DNA of 64,000 bases from Streptomyces glaucescens (GTDB lineage Bacteria; Actinomycetota; Actinomycetes; Streptomycetales; Streptomycetaceae). The stretch's first letter is position 1. Each line of letters starts with the position of its first letter. The notes beneath the pieces are model-generated. The model was not told the origin of the DNA. It saw nothing but the letters and a program-made list of their open reading frames with translations, and did not search any database. Location: positions 6,738,501 to 6,802,500 of the forward strand of contig NZ_CP009438.1 in NCBI RefSeq assembly GCF_000761215.1, in the 5' to 3' direction. The position numbers and the translations under genes were made by a program. Shown here piece after piece: positions 7,829 to 16,540 of the stretch.

Positions 7829-7832
7829 CCCC

Positions 7833-8960
7833 ATGCCCGTACCACCCGGATCCGACCCCGTCCGTTTCGCCTACTGGGTGCCGAACGTCAGCGGCGGCCT
7901 GGTCACCAGCACCATCGAGCAGCGCACCGACTGGGGCTACGACTACAACCGCGAACTGGCCGTCCTCGCCGAGAACAGCGGCTTCGACTACGCCCTCAGC
8001 CAGGTCCGCTACATGGCCAGCTACGGCGCCGAGTACCAGCACGAGTCGACGAGCTTCAGCCTGGCCCTGCTGCTGGCCACGCAGCGGCTGAAGGTCATCG
8101 CCGCCGTCCACCCCGGCCTGTGGCACCCCGGCGTCCTCGCCAAGCTCGGCGCCACCGCAGACCACCTGTCGGGCGGCCGCTTCGCCGTCAACGTCGTCAG
8201 CGGGTGGTTCAAGGGCGAGTTCACCGCCCTCGGCGAACCCTGGCTGGAGCACGACGAGCGCTACCGCCGCAGCGAGGAGTTCATCCGCGCCCTGCGTCGG
8301 ATCTGGACCGAGGACCACGCCGAATTCGCCGGGGACTTCTACCGGTTGCGGGACTTCTCCCTCAAGCCCAAGCCCCTCGGCCTCCCCGGCCGCCCGCACC
8401 CGGAGATCTTCCAGGGCGGCAACTCCACCGCGGCCCGCGCCATGGCCGGCCGCGTCTCCGACTGGTACTTCAGCAACGGCAAGGACTTCGACGGTGTCAC
8501 CGAGCAGATCACCGACGTCCGTGCCGCCGCCGCCCAAGTGGGGCGCACGCCGCCGAAGTTCGGCCTCAACGGCTTCCTCATCGCCCGCGACACCGAGGCC
8601 GAGGCCCGCGACACGCTCCGCGAGATCGTCGCCAAGGCCGACACACCGGCCGTCGACGGATTCCGAGCCGCCGTCCAGCAGGCCGGCCGGTCCACCGCCG
8701 ACGGCAAGGGCATGTGGCAGGACTCCACCTTCGAGGACCTCGTCCAGTACAACGACGGCTTCCGCACCGGTCTGATCGGCACACCCGAACAGATCGCCGA
8801 GCGCATCGTCGCCTACAAGCGGCTCGGAGTGGACCTCTTCCTCCTCGGCTTCCTGCACTACCTGGAGGAGGTCGAGTACTTCGGCAAGCGCGTCCTGCCC
8901 CTGGTACGCGAACTCGAGGCGCAGCAGGCGGAGTCCGAGCCCGTCGCCGCCCGCTCCTGA
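7833..8960 (+). CDS. sfnG: FMNH2-dependent dimethylsulfone monooxygenase SfnG
   Basis: Splits dimethyl sulfone using reduced FMN and oxygen, yielding methanesulfinate and formaldehyde, in the cytoplasm. The sequence is close to Pseudomonas SfnG throughout: VRFAYWVPNVSGGLV at the N terminus, AENSGFDYALSQVRY, YGAEYQHESTSFS, NVVSGWFKGEFTALGEPWLE, HDERYRRSEEFIRAL and FQGGNSTAARAMAGRVSDWY. It has the bacterial-luciferase TIM-barrel fold. Length 375 residues, normal for the family. AGGAG lies 6 bases before the ATG. First enzyme gene of a five-gene operon behind the Cys leader; FMNH2 would come from the SsuE-type reductase two genes downstream. Confidence 0.92.
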   Translation: MPVPPGSDPVRFAYWVPNVSGGLVTSTIEQRTDWGYDYNRELAVLAENSGFDYALSQVRYMASYGAEYQHESTSFSLALLLATQRLKVIAAVHPGLWHPGVLAKLGATADHLSGGRFAVNVVSGWFKGEFTALGEPWLEHDERYRRSEEFIRALRRIWTEDHAEFAGDFYRLRDFSLKPKPLGLPGRPHPEIFQGGNSTAARAMAGRVSDWYFSNGKDFDGVTEQITDVRAAAAQVGRTPPKFGLNGFLIARDTEAEARDTLREIVAKADTPAVDGFRAAVQQAGRSTADGKGMWQDSTFEDLVQYNDGFRTGLIGTPEQIAERIVAYKRLGVDLFLLGFLHYLEEVEYFGKRVLPLVRELEAQQAESEPVAARS

Positions 8961-9006
8961 CCGACCGACCCGCACGCGACCGAACCCGCACCCGAAAGGA
9001 CCCCCC

Positions 9007-10224
9007 ATGAGCATCACCGCACCGGCCGACTGGAAGTCCGCGCCCGCCCCGAGCGACGCGGAGGGCTGGATCGCCCGCGCCGCCGAGGTCGCCGCCGTCC
9101 TCGCCTCGGACGCGGCGGCCCGCGACAAGGCCGCCGCCACCCCGTACGCCGAGGTCCGCCTGCTGAAGGAAGCCGGCCTCGTCACCCTGCTCGGGCCCGT
9201 CGAGCACGGCGGCGCCGGCCAGGACTGGCCCACCGCCTACCGCGTGGTCCGCGAGGTCGCCAAGGCGGACGGCTCCATCGGCCAGCTGCTCGGCTACCAC
9301 TACCTGTGGAACTGGGCCGCCCGGCTGGTCGGCACCCGCGAACAGTGGGAGCACGTGGAGGCCGAGGCCGCCCGCAACCAGTGGTTCTTCGGCGGCGCGG
9401 TCAACCCGCGCGACGCGGACGTGGTGGTCCGCGACGAGGGCGACACCCTCACCTTCACCGGCCGCAAGACCTTCTCCACCGGCAGCAAGGTCTCCGACGT
9501 CACCGTCCTGGAAGGCGTCCTGGAGGGCACCGACGACCACGTCTTCGCCATCGTCCCGTCCGACAGCGAGGGCCTCACCTTCCACGACGACTGGGACAAC
9601 ATCGGCCAGCGCCTCACCGAGAGCGGCGGCGTCACCCTCGACGCCGTGCGTGTCCCCTGGTCCGCCGCGGCGGGCTACGTCGACAAGCGGTTCCAGCCGC
9701 GCGTCTACAACACCCTCAACGTGCCCACCATCCAGCTCGTCTTCGTCAACTTCTACCTCGGCATCGCCGCCGGCGCCCTGGAGACCGCCGCCGCCTACAC
9801 CCGGACCAAGACCCGCCCCTGGCTGCACGGCGGCCACGAGCGCGCCGTCGACGAGCCGTACGTCATCGACGTCTACGGCGACCTCACCGCCAAGCTCTGG
9901 GCCGTCGAGGCACTGGCCGACGCGGTGGCCGCCGAGGGCCAGAAGCTGCACGACGACCCCGACGCGGTCACGGAGACGGCCCGCGGCGAGTTCGAGGTGC
10001 GGGTGGCGGCGGTGAAGGCCCGCGCCACCGACGTGGCCCTGGAGGTCACCAACGGCATCTTCGAGGTGACCGGAGCGCGTGCCACCGCCTCCGCGGAAGG
10101 CCTCGACCGCTTCTGGCGCAACGTCCGCACCCACACGCTGCACGACCCGGTCGCCTACAAGCGCCGCGAGGTCGGCCGCCACGTCCTCACCGGCGAACTG
10201 CCGCAGCCCACCTGGTACTCCTGA
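9007..10224 (+). CDS. Acyl-CoA-dehydrogenase-fold flavin monooxygenase, MsuC/DszC-like
   Basis: 405 residues with the acyl-CoA dehydrogenase fold, but of the flavin-dependent monooxygenase group that includes DszC and MsuC. Visible features are the N-terminal helical domain (RLLKEAGLVTLLGPVEHGG), the middle beta domain (FTGRKTFSTGSKVSD; TFHDDWDNIGQRLTESGGV) and the C-terminal helical bundle with YTRTKTRPW and WRNVRTHTLHDPVAYKRREVG. AAAGGA is 6 bases before the ATG. Between sfnG and the FMN reductase, the best assignment is methanesulfinate monooxygenase (methanesulfinate to methanesulfonate). The exact substrate cannot be read from sequence; another sulfur compound is possible. Confidence 0.8.
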   Translation: MSITAPADWKSAPAPSDAEGWIARAAEVAAVLASDAAARDKAAATPYAEVRLLKEAGLVTLLGPVEHGGAGQDWPTAYRVVREVAKADGSIGQLLGYHYLWNWAARLVGTREQWEHVEAEAARNQWFFGGAVNPRDADVVVRDEGDTLTFTGRKTFSTGSKVSDVTVLEGVLEGTDDHVFAIVPSDSEGLTFHDDWDNIGQRLTESGGVTLDAVRVPWSAAAGYVDKRFQPRVYNTLNVPTIQLVFVNFYLGIAAGALETAAAYTRTKTRPWLHGGHERAVDEPYVIDVYGDLTAKLWAVEALADAVAAEGQKLHDDPDAVTETARGEFEVRVAAVKARATDVALEVTNGIFEVTGARATASAEGLDRFWRNVRTHTLHDPVAYKRREVGRHVLTGELPQPTWYS

Positions 10225-10235
10225 AAGGTCCTCCC

Positions 10236-10793
10236 ATGGCCACCGTTCTCTCCGTCTCCGGAAGCCCCTCCGCCACCTCCCGCACCGCACGCCTGCTGCG
10301 GCACCTCGACGGCCGGCTCGTCGCCCAGGGCCACGAGGTGATCCCGCTGGACGTGCGCGCCCTGCCCCCCGAGGCCCTGCTGCACGCGCAGACCGGCCAT
10401 CCGGCGATCGCCGAGGCCACCGCGCTCTTCGCGCGGGCGGACGGCGTCGTCATCGGCACCCCGGTCTACAAGGCCGCCTACTCGGGGCTGCTCAAGTCCC
10501 TGCTCGATCTCCTCCCGCAGTACGCCCTGGCCGGCAAGACCGTGCTGCCCCTCGCCACGGGCGGCACGACCGCACACGTCCTGGCCATCGACTACGCCCT
10601 GCGCCCGGTCCTCGCCTCCCTGGGAGCCGCGCACATCACGCCCGGCTGGTTCACCCTCGACAGGGACATCACGGTCGCCGACGACGGCTCGCTGACCGTC
10701 GCCCCCGCCTCCGCCGAGGCCCTCGCCCAGGTCACGGACCAGTTCTCGCTCGCCCTGGGCGGTCGCACGACCCTGCTGGCGGCCACCGGATGA
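10236..10793 (+). CDS. ssuE: NAD(P)H-dependent FMN reductase SsuE/MsuE
   Basis: Supplies reduced FMN to the two-component monooxygenases of this operon. The flavodoxin-like fold is visible: N-terminal VLSVSGSPSATSRTARLL (phosphate-binding loop), FARADGVVIGTPVYKAAYSGLLKSLLDLL (flavin ring contact and dimer helix) and the GGTTAHVLAIDYALRPVLASLGA segment typical of SsuE/MsuE. 185 residues, as expected. GAAAGG precedes the ATG at 10236; the stop overlaps the next gene by ATGA. Confidence 0.92.
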   Translation: MATVLSVSGSPSATSRTARLLRHLDGRLVAQGHEVIPLDVRALPPEALLHAQTGHPAIAEATALFARADGVVIGTPVYKAAYSGLLKSLLDLLPQYALAGKTVLPLATGGTTAHVLAIDYALRPVLASLGAAHITPGWFTLDRDITVADDGSLTVAPASAEALAQVTDQFSLALGGRTTLLAATG

Positions 10794-11986
10794 GCGTCCC
10801 GCCCCTGATCGCCGGCGACGCCGAGGCCCTCGACGTCGCCGGCGAGCTGGCCGCGGACTTCCGCAAGGGCGCAGCCGAGCGGGACGCGCAGCGCCGGCTG
10901 CCGCACGCGGAGCTGGAGCGGCTGTCCGCCTCCGGGCTGCTCGGGGTGACGGTGCCGGCCGAGTTCGGCGGCGCCGACGTCCGCGCCGAGACGCTCGCCG
11001 AGATCTTCCGGCGGCTGGCCGCCGCCGACGCGAGCCTCGCCCAGATCCCGCAGAGCCACTTCGTGTACGTCAACGTGCTGCGCCGGCAGGGGACGCGCGA
11101 GCAGCAGCGGTTCCTCTTCGGCGAGGTGCTGCTCGGGAAGCGGTTCGGCAACGCCCAGTCGGAGGCGGGCACCCGGCACGTGCAGGACATCCGCACCCGG
11201 CTCGCCCGCCGTCCCGACGGCTCGTACGTCCTCGACGGCGTCAAGCACTACTCGACCGGCGCCCTCTTCGCCCACTGGATCCCCGTCCTCGCCCGCGCCG
11301 ACGACGGCAACCTGCACGTGGCGTTCGTACCCGGGGACGCGCCGGGACTCACCGTCCTGGACGACTGGGACGGCATGGGACAGCGCACCACGGCCAGCGG
11401 GACCGTCCGCCTGGAGTCGGTGCCGGTCCCCGCCGACCGGGTGGTCCCGCACCACCTCACCTTCCGGGGACCGCAACTCCACGGTGCCGTGGCCCAGTTG
11501 CTGCACGCCGCCATCGACGCCGGGATCGCCTCCGGCGCGCTGGCGGAGGCGGCCGAGTTCGTCCGCACCAAGAGCCGCCCCTGGTTCGAGAGCGTCGACG
11601 AGGGACACCGGACCGCCACCGAGGACCCGCTGCTGGTCCAGCGGTTCGGTGAGCTGACGATCCGGGCACGGGCCGCCGAGGCGCTGCTCGCCGCCGCCGC
11701 GCGCTCCGTGGACACCGCCCGCGCGGACCTGACCGACGACTCGGCCGCCGAGGCGTCGATCGCGGTCGCGGCGGCCAAGGTGGCGGCGGCCGAGGCAGCC
11801 GTGGAGATCGGCAGCGCCCTCTTCGAGGTCGCCGGCACCCGTGCCGCGCTCGACTCCCTGGGCCTGCACCGGCACTGGCGCGACGCCCGCACCCACACCC
11901 TGCACGACCCGGCCCGCTGGAAGGTGCAGCACATCGGCCGGTACACCCTCAACGGCACGCGGCCGCCCCGGCACGGCCTGCTGTAG
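10790..11986 (+). CDS. sfnB: SfnB-family sulfur acquisition oxidoreductase
   Basis: 398 residues, acyl-CoA dehydrogenase fold; the pattern fits the SfnB family: RRLPHAELERLSASGLLGVTVPAEFGGADV, AQIPQSHFVYVNVLRRQG, FGNAQSEAGTRHVQDIRTRL, YSTGALFAHWIPVLA and the C-terminal HWRDARTHTLHDPARWKVQHIGRY. It starts inside the ssuE stop (ATGA), so the two are translationally coupled, consistent with use of FMNH2 from SsuE. SfnB proteins are induced under sulfate limitation; their substrate is not firmly established, so this or the product of 9007 may oxidise methanesulfinate. Confidence 0.88.
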   Translation: MSVPPLIAGDAEALDVAGELAADFRKGAAERDAQRRLPHAELERLSASGLLGVTVPAEFGGADVRAETLAEIFRRLAAADASLAQIPQSHFVYVNVLRRQGTREQQRFLFGEVLLGKRFGNAQSEAGTRHVQDIRTRLARRPDGSYVLDGVKHYSTGALFAHWIPVLARADDGNLHVAFVPGDAPGLTVLDDWDGMGQRTTASGTVRLESVPVPADRVVPHHLTFRGPQLHGAVAQLLHAAIDAGIASGALAEAAEFVRTKSRPWFESVDEGHRTATEDPLLVQRFGELTIRARAAEALLAAAARSVDTARADLTDDSAAEASIAVAAAKVAAAEAAVEIGSALFEVAGTRAALDSLGLHRHWRDARTHTLHDPARWKVQHIGRYTLNGTRPPRHGLL

Positions 11987-12015
11987 CCGGACGTCACCCG
12001 AACGGAGAGCCTGCC

Positions 12016-13185
12016 ATGCCCCTCACCTTCCACTGGTTCCTGCCCACCAACGGCGACAGCCGTCACGTCGTCGGCGGCGGCCACGGCACCCCGGCCGGTT
12101 CCGCCGGCCGCGACCGGCCACCGACGGTCGCCTACCTGAGCCAGATCGCGCGGGCCGCGGAGGACCTGGGCTTCCTGGGCGCGCTCACCCCGACCGGCGC
12201 CTGGTGCGAGGACGCCTGGCTGACCACCGCGATGGTCAGCCGGCACACCGAGCGGCTGAAGTTCCTGGTGGCCTTCCGGCCCGGCTTCGTCTCCCCGACG
12301 CTCGCCGCGCAGATGGCGTCCACGTTCCAGCGGCAGTCCGGGGGACGGCTGCTGCTCAACGTCGTCACGGGCGGCGAGAGCCACGAACAGCGCGCCTACG
12401 GCGACTTCCTCGACAAGGACGACCGCTACCGGCGCACCGGTGAGTTCCTCGAGATCGTCAGGGAGTTGTGGCAGGGCAAGACCGTGGACCTGGCAGGCGA
12501 GCACCTCCGGGTCGAGGGCGCCGCGCTGGCCCGGGTGCCCGACCCGGTCCCGGCGGTGTACTTCGGGGGGTCCTCACCGGTCGCCGGCGAGATCGCAGCC
12601 CGCCACGCGGACGTCTACCTCACCTGGGGCGAGCCGCCCGCCGCCGTCGCCGAGAAGATCGCGTGGATCCGCGGGCTGGCGGCCCGGCAGGGGCGCACCC
12701 TCCGGTTCGGCATCCGGCTGCACGTCATCACGCGCGACACGTCCGAACAGGCGTGGGCCGAGGCCGGCCGGCTCCTCGACGGCTTCGCCCCCGAGGCGGT
12801 CGAGGCCGTCCAGGCGGGACTGGCCCGCAGCGAGTCGGAGGGCCAGCGGCGCATGCTCGCCCTGCACGGCGGCAGCCGCGACGACCTGGAGATCCACCCG
12901 AACCTGTGGGCCGGCATCGGGCTGGTGCGGGGCGGCGCGGGCACGGCACTGGTCGGCAGCCACGCCGAGGTGGCCGAACGGATCGCCGAGTACCACCGGC
13001 TCGGTATCGAGGAGTTCGTGCTCTCCGGCTACCCGCACCTGGAGGAGGCGTACTGGTTCGGCGAGGGCGTCCTGCCCCGGCTCGGGGAACAGGGACTGTG
13101 GACGCACCCGTTCCGCGACACGGCACAGCCGCGGTCCGCCGCCCAGGTCCCCTTCGCCGGCGCCGCGGGCCCCCACCGGAACTGA
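12016..13185 (+). CDS. ssuD: FMNH2-dependent alkanesulfonate monooxygenase SsuD/MsuD
   Basis: Releases sulfite and an aldehyde from alkanesulfonates. Luciferase-like TIM barrel with SsuD signatures: FHWFLPTNGDSRHVVGGG at the N terminus, GFLGALTPTGAWCEDAWL, FLVAFRPGFVSPTLAAQMA, GRLLLNVVTGGESHEQRAYGD, HDxR-type active-site segment DKDDRYRRTGEF and YFGGSSPVAGEIAARHADVYLTWGE. 389 residues, full length. CGGAGAG precedes the ATG. Last gene of the operon; no SsuABC transporter is encoded nearby. With methanesulfonate as substrate it would complete the route from dimethyl sulfone to sulfite. Confidence 0.93.
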   Translation: MPLTFHWFLPTNGDSRHVVGGGHGTPAGSAGRDRPPTVAYLSQIARAAEDLGFLGALTPTGAWCEDAWLTTAMVSRHTERLKFLVAFRPGFVSPTLAAQMASTFQRQSGGRLLLNVVTGGESHEQRAYGDFLDKDDRYRRTGEFLEIVRELWQGKTVDLAGEHLRVEGAALARVPDPVPAVYFGGSSPVAGEIAARHADVYLTWGEPPAAVAEKIAWIRGLAARQGRTLRFGIRLHVITRDTSEQAWAEAGRLLDGFAPEAVEAVQAGLARSESEGQRRMLALHGGSRDDLEIHPNLWAGIGLVRGGAGTALVGSHAEVAERIAEYHRLGIEEFVLSGYPHLEEAYWFGEGVLPRLGEQGLWTHPFRDTAQPRSAAQVPFAGAAGPHRN

Positions 13186-13208
13186 CGCCACCGGGGACCC
13201 GCGCCGCA

Positions 13209-13228
13209 CCCGGGGGTTCGCCCCCGGG
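13209..13228. terminator. Bidirectional hairpin with TTCG loop
   Basis: CCCGGGGG-TTCG-CCCCCGGG, 8 perfect pairs closed by a stable tetraloop. It sits between the converging ssuD (+) and fibronectin-III gene (-). Confidence 0.75.
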
Positions 13229-13230
13229 GA

Positions 13231-15189
13231 TCAGGTGCCGGGTGTCGCCGAGACCTCGGGCGACAGCTCCGACTCCAGGCCGGCCGCGTTGACCGCGGAC
13301 ACGGCGAAGTAGTACGGGCGGCCCGACTCCGGGGTGGGCACCCACAGGTCGGTGCCGGGCGTGGTGTGGACCTGCTCGGCGTCGGCCTTGGTGACGCCGG
13401 GCCGGGTGGAGACGTAGACGCGGTATCCCGTGATCTCCGGCTCCGCGGGCCCGATCGGCACGGCGGCCCAGACCAGGCGGACCTGCGTGGCGGTGGTCTC
13501 GACCTCGTACACCGTGGTGGACGGGGGCGGCTGCGGCGCGCTCACCGTCGGCAGCACGGAGGCGGAGGCGGGGGAGCGCACGTCGTAGGCGGAGTGGGCG
13601 ACGACGGCGTAGTGGTAGTCACGCTCGTCGGCGGCGACCGTGCGCTCCAGGGAGGTGGCGGTGGTGGTGGCGTACACGTTCGCCGGGTCGGAGGTGTCCA
13701 CGGTGGCGCTGCGGGAGCGGTAGACGGTGTAGCCGGAGACGGGGACGTAGCCGCCCTGGTTCCACGAGAGGAGGAGCCGGTCGCCGACGATCCGGGCCAG
13801 ACCGAGGGAGGGCGCCTTGGGCGCGGCGTTCGGGCCGACCCGTCGGGTGGCGGTCACCTGTGCCGGCGCCGACTCGTTGCCCGCCGCGTCCACGGCGGTC
13901 ACGTAGTAGACGTAGGGCTGTCCGGGGTCCCCCGTGATGTCGCGGTGGTTCCAGGTGGTCGTGGTGCCGATCCGGGTGCGCGGACCGGCCGACGACGAGG
14001 CCCGGTAGACGAGGTGGCGCACGGTGTCCGGGTTGCTCCCGGTCCAGCCCAGGGTGACCCCGGAGTCGTCCTCGGAGACCGCCTTCAGGTCGTTCGGCGG
14101 GGCAGGCGCGATCGTGTCACGGGTGGCCCACACGGGGGACGAGTACGCGGACGCGTTCCCGGCCGCGTCCCGCGCGCGCACCTTGTAGGCGGCGGGAATG
14201 TCGACCGGGGCGTCCAGGTCGGCGTACGCGGTCCCCTGGAGCGTGGCGATCCGTTCGTAGGGGCCGTTCTCGGCGGTCGCGCGGACCACCTCGTAGGAGG
14301 CCGCGCCCGCCACCGCGGTCCAGCTCAGCGCGTTGGCGTCCCGGCCGGGGGCGGCCGTCAGGTTCCGCGGGACCGCGGGCGCGGTGCGGTCGGCGGTGGT
14401 CACGCCCTGGTCCGCGGTGCCCTTCGAGGTGTTGCCGGCCTTGTCGTGGGCGCGGATCTCGTAGTAGTACGTCGCGCCGGTGGCCGGCAGGGTGGTGTCG
14501 GTGTACGAGGTCGCGGTGGTCGTGGCGAGCTTCGTCCAGGTGGTGGTGCCCTTGAGCCGGCGGTGGACCCCGTAGCCGGCGAGGTCCATCTCCTTGTTCC
14601 TGGACCAGGTGAGTTTCGCCCTGTTGGTGGCGGAGTCGTAGGTGACCTTGGCGCCGGCGGGGACGAGCGGGGCGACCTTGTCGACGGTGGCGGATGTGCG
14701 CGGCGCGTACGTGAACCTGGTGTTCGCGGCGCCGGTCCAGTTGACGAAGTCGACGCGCAGGGTGTGCCTGCCGGGCGGGATCGTCAGGTTGACCGATGTG
14801 CCGGCCGTCGTCGAGACGTTCTTCCACAGGTCGATCCTGCGGACGCCGTCGAGGTGGACACGGATGCCGTCCTGCGCGGAGGCGGAGAAGGTGAACGGGC
14901 CCCCGGAGCCGAAGTCGCGGGTCACGGTCCAGCGCACACCGAAGTTGTCACGGGGCAGCCCGGAGGCAGGGGCTCCGGTGCCCCAGTTCTCGTTGACGGC
15001 GCTGTCGCAGTCGGTCTTCTTCGGCGTTCCGGAGAACGTGGTGTTGGCGAAGAACTGCCGTGTGAACACGGGGGAGGCGCAACTCGTCGCGGCGGTGGCG
15101 GGCGCGGCCGCGGTGGTGAGCAGGCCGCCCGCGGTGGCGAGCACGACCGTGGCGGAGAGCGCGGCGGTCGAGTGTCTGGCTGGGTTCAT
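13231..15189 (-). CDS. Secreted PA14-like / multi-fibronectin-type-III protein
   Basis: 652 residues. The ATG at 15189 with GAGGA upstream opens a signal peptide (residues 1-35, cleavage near APATAA). Residues about 36-165 resemble a PA14 domain (FTRQFFANTTFSG, DNFGVRWTVTRDF, DGIRVHLDGVRRIDLW, PPGRHTLRVDFVNWTG), a beta sandwich that often binds carbohydrate. About five fibronectin type III modules follow, recognisable by repeats such as YYYEIRAHDKAGNTSKG, AAYKVRARDAAGNASAY, YVYYVTAVDAAGNES and YYFAVSAVNAAGLESELSP. No catalytic domain is present, so it may be an adhesin or a substrate-binding extracellular protein. It lies downstream of a HAD gene and converges on ssuD. Confidence 0.85.
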   Translation of the reverse strand: MNPARHSTAALSATVVLATAGGLLTTAAAPATAATSCASPVFTRQFFANTTFSGTPKKTDCDSAVNENWGTGAPASGLPRDNFGVRWTVTRDFGSGGPFTFSASAQDGIRVHLDGVRRIDLWKNVSTTAGTSVNLTIPPGRHTLRVDFVNWTGAANTRFTYAPRTSATVDKVAPLVPAGAKVTYDSATNRAKLTWSRNKEMDLAGYGVHRRLKGTTTWTKLATTTATSYTDTTLPATGATYYYEIRAHDKAGNTSKGTADQGVTTADRTAPAVPRNLTAAPGRDANALSWTAVAGAASYEVVRATAENGPYERIATLQGTAYADLDAPVDIPAAYKVRARDAAGNASAYSSPVWATRDTIAPAPPNDLKAVSEDDSGVTLGWTGSNPDTVRHLVYRASSSAGPRTRIGTTTTWNHRDITGDPGQPYVYYVTAVDAAGNESAPAQVTATRRVGPNAAPKAPSLGLARIVGDRLLLSWNQGGYVPVSGYTVYRSRSATVDTSDPANVYATTTATSLERTVAADERDYHYAVVAHSAYDVRSPASASVLPTVSAPQPPPSTTVYEVETTATQVRLVWAAVPIGPAEPEITGYRVYVSTRPGVTKADAEQVHTTPGTDLWVPTPESGRPYYFAVSAVNAAGLESELSPEVSATPGT

Positions 15190-15430
15190 GCGGTCCTCGG
15201 ATCGAGATGTCGGCGAGCGATGGCCACGGGAGCCGTCGCAGAGGTCCGACGGTTCGAAACGGCGTTTGGTTGTACGGCACTTGGCGCACATCCCGCCCCA
15301 GTGGCACCGGAACCGCGGTACCCGCTGCCCGCCCCGAAGGCCGAGCCCGCCGCCCCGGCCCGGAGGGCGCGTTCGCCCTGTCCGCCGTGAACCGGGCCGC
15401 CTCCACGCCCGGCGGACCGGCCGACACCCC

Positions 15431-16141
15431 CTACGGCTCCGGCGCCGACCCGCGGTGGTCGCAGGAGCGGGCCCAGTCGAGCAGTTCGGGAGCGTGCAGT
15501 GCCGGTAACCACAGGTCGGCCCGGACGGCGCCGTCACCTTCCGGCCGGGGGCCGACGCCCAGGACCCGCAGTCCGGCGCGGCGGGCCGCTTCCACTCCGG
15601 TCAGGGTGTCCTCGACGGCCAGCGCCCGCTGCGGGGGGACACCGCAGAGCCGGGCCGCCACGGCGTAGACGTCCGGGTGCGGTTTGGGGCGGATGCCGTC
15701 CCCGGCGTCGGGGACGACGATGTACTGGAAGTGCTCACGCAGTCCGGCTCGGGTCAGGCTGCCTTCCACGACCACCCTCGGGCAGTTGCTGGCCACCGCG
15801 AGCGGCAGCCGGCCGGAGAGCAGCCGGACGAGCTGGGTCGCGCCCGGCATCGTCGCCGGTTCGTCGGTGACGAGTGCCAGGAAGTGGTCGAGGAGCGCGG
15901 CCGTCAGGCCTTCCACCAGTTCCGGCTTGTGCACCGAGCGCGCCATCAGCCGGCCGCAGTCCTCGTAGTGCAGGCCCGTGGCCTGGGCCGCGAATCCGGG
16001 CGGCGGCTGGAGCCCGTACTCCCGGAAGGCCCGAATGCGGGCTTCCTGCCAGTGTCGTTCGCTGTCCATCAGGGTCCCGTCGCAGTCGAAGACGACGGCG
16101 TCGGGAGTCCAGTCGAGCAGATCTTGTGCCTTGTCGGTCAC
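15431..16141 (-). CDS. HAD-superfamily hydrolase (beta-phosphoglucomutase-like)
   Basis: 236 residues. The GTG at 16141 has a textbook AGGAGG upstream. All four HAD motifs are visible: I, AVVFDCDGTLMDSE; II, AVASNCP; III, KPHPDVY; IV, AVEDTLTGVEAARRAGL. The cap after motif I marks subclass I (phosphoglycolate phosphatase / beta-phosphoglucomutase group). It is probably a cytoplasmic sugar-phosphate or small-phosphate phosphatase; substrate unknown. Its upstream region is unusually A+T-rich for this genome and contains an inverted repeat at 16223-16253. Confidence 0.88.
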   Translation of the reverse strand: MTDKAQDLLDWTPDAVVFDCDGTLMDSERHWQEARIRAFREYGLQPPPGFAAQATGLHYEDCGRLMARSVHKPELVEGLTAALLDHFLALVTDEPATMPGATQLVRLLSGRLPLAVASNCPRVVVEGSLTRAGLREHFQYIVVPDAGDGIRPKPHPDVYAVAARLCGVPPQRALAVEDTLTGVEAARRAGLRVLGVGPRPEGDGAVRADLWLPALHAPELLDWARSCDHRGSAPEP

Positions 16142-16222
16142 AGGGCCCTCCTGTGCGTCGGCCGCACGGCATGCGGAATTGGCGGCTATCCGCAGGAAAA
16201 GGAAAAGATGGTCACGGCTTAC

Positions 16223-16253
16223 GTTATTTCGCTCCGGCAAATGGAGCAATAAC
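16223..16253. repeat. A+T-rich inverted repeat upstream of the HAD gene
   Basis: GTTATT(TC)GCTCC, a 7-base loop, then GGAGCAATAAC: 11 pairs with a two-base bulge, 82 bases upstream of the HAD start. An operator is likely; on the plus strand it is followed by TCTTTTC and so could also act as a terminator. Confidence 0.5.
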
Positions 16254-16540
16254 TCTTTTCAGTGACTCGACCGTGCCGGGATCCGGGCGTATGGCTGTTC
16301 GGCGGCCACGGCGGACGGCAAGCGGCTCATTACCGCCAACAGCGCTTCAAGCCAGTGCAGTTGCGCATGCGAGGAGACTTCGCGGCGCCCCTGGACGGTT
16401 CCGGGCCGTCCAATCGTCACTCGGTCGCAGCTCCCTTTCCGATAGGTATGGCGGCCCATGTGTCACCGCATTTGCTCCAGGCGTACGCTGGCGCATTCAA
16501 TTCGTGACCGGGGGAAGGAACGAGCCAGGGCGGGCTGAAC

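Noticed and set aside
9007..10224. Ordinary acyl-CoA dehydrogenase of fatty-acid oxidation
   Set aside because: The context (sfnG, ssuE, ssuD) and TRTKTRPW / THTLHDPVAYK motifs fit the DszC/MsuC monooxygenase branch.
16262..16507. Open frame of 81 codons between the HAD and ridA-like genes
   Set aside because: No ribosome-binding site, mixed codon bias, no similarity to a known protein type; the region looks regulatory.
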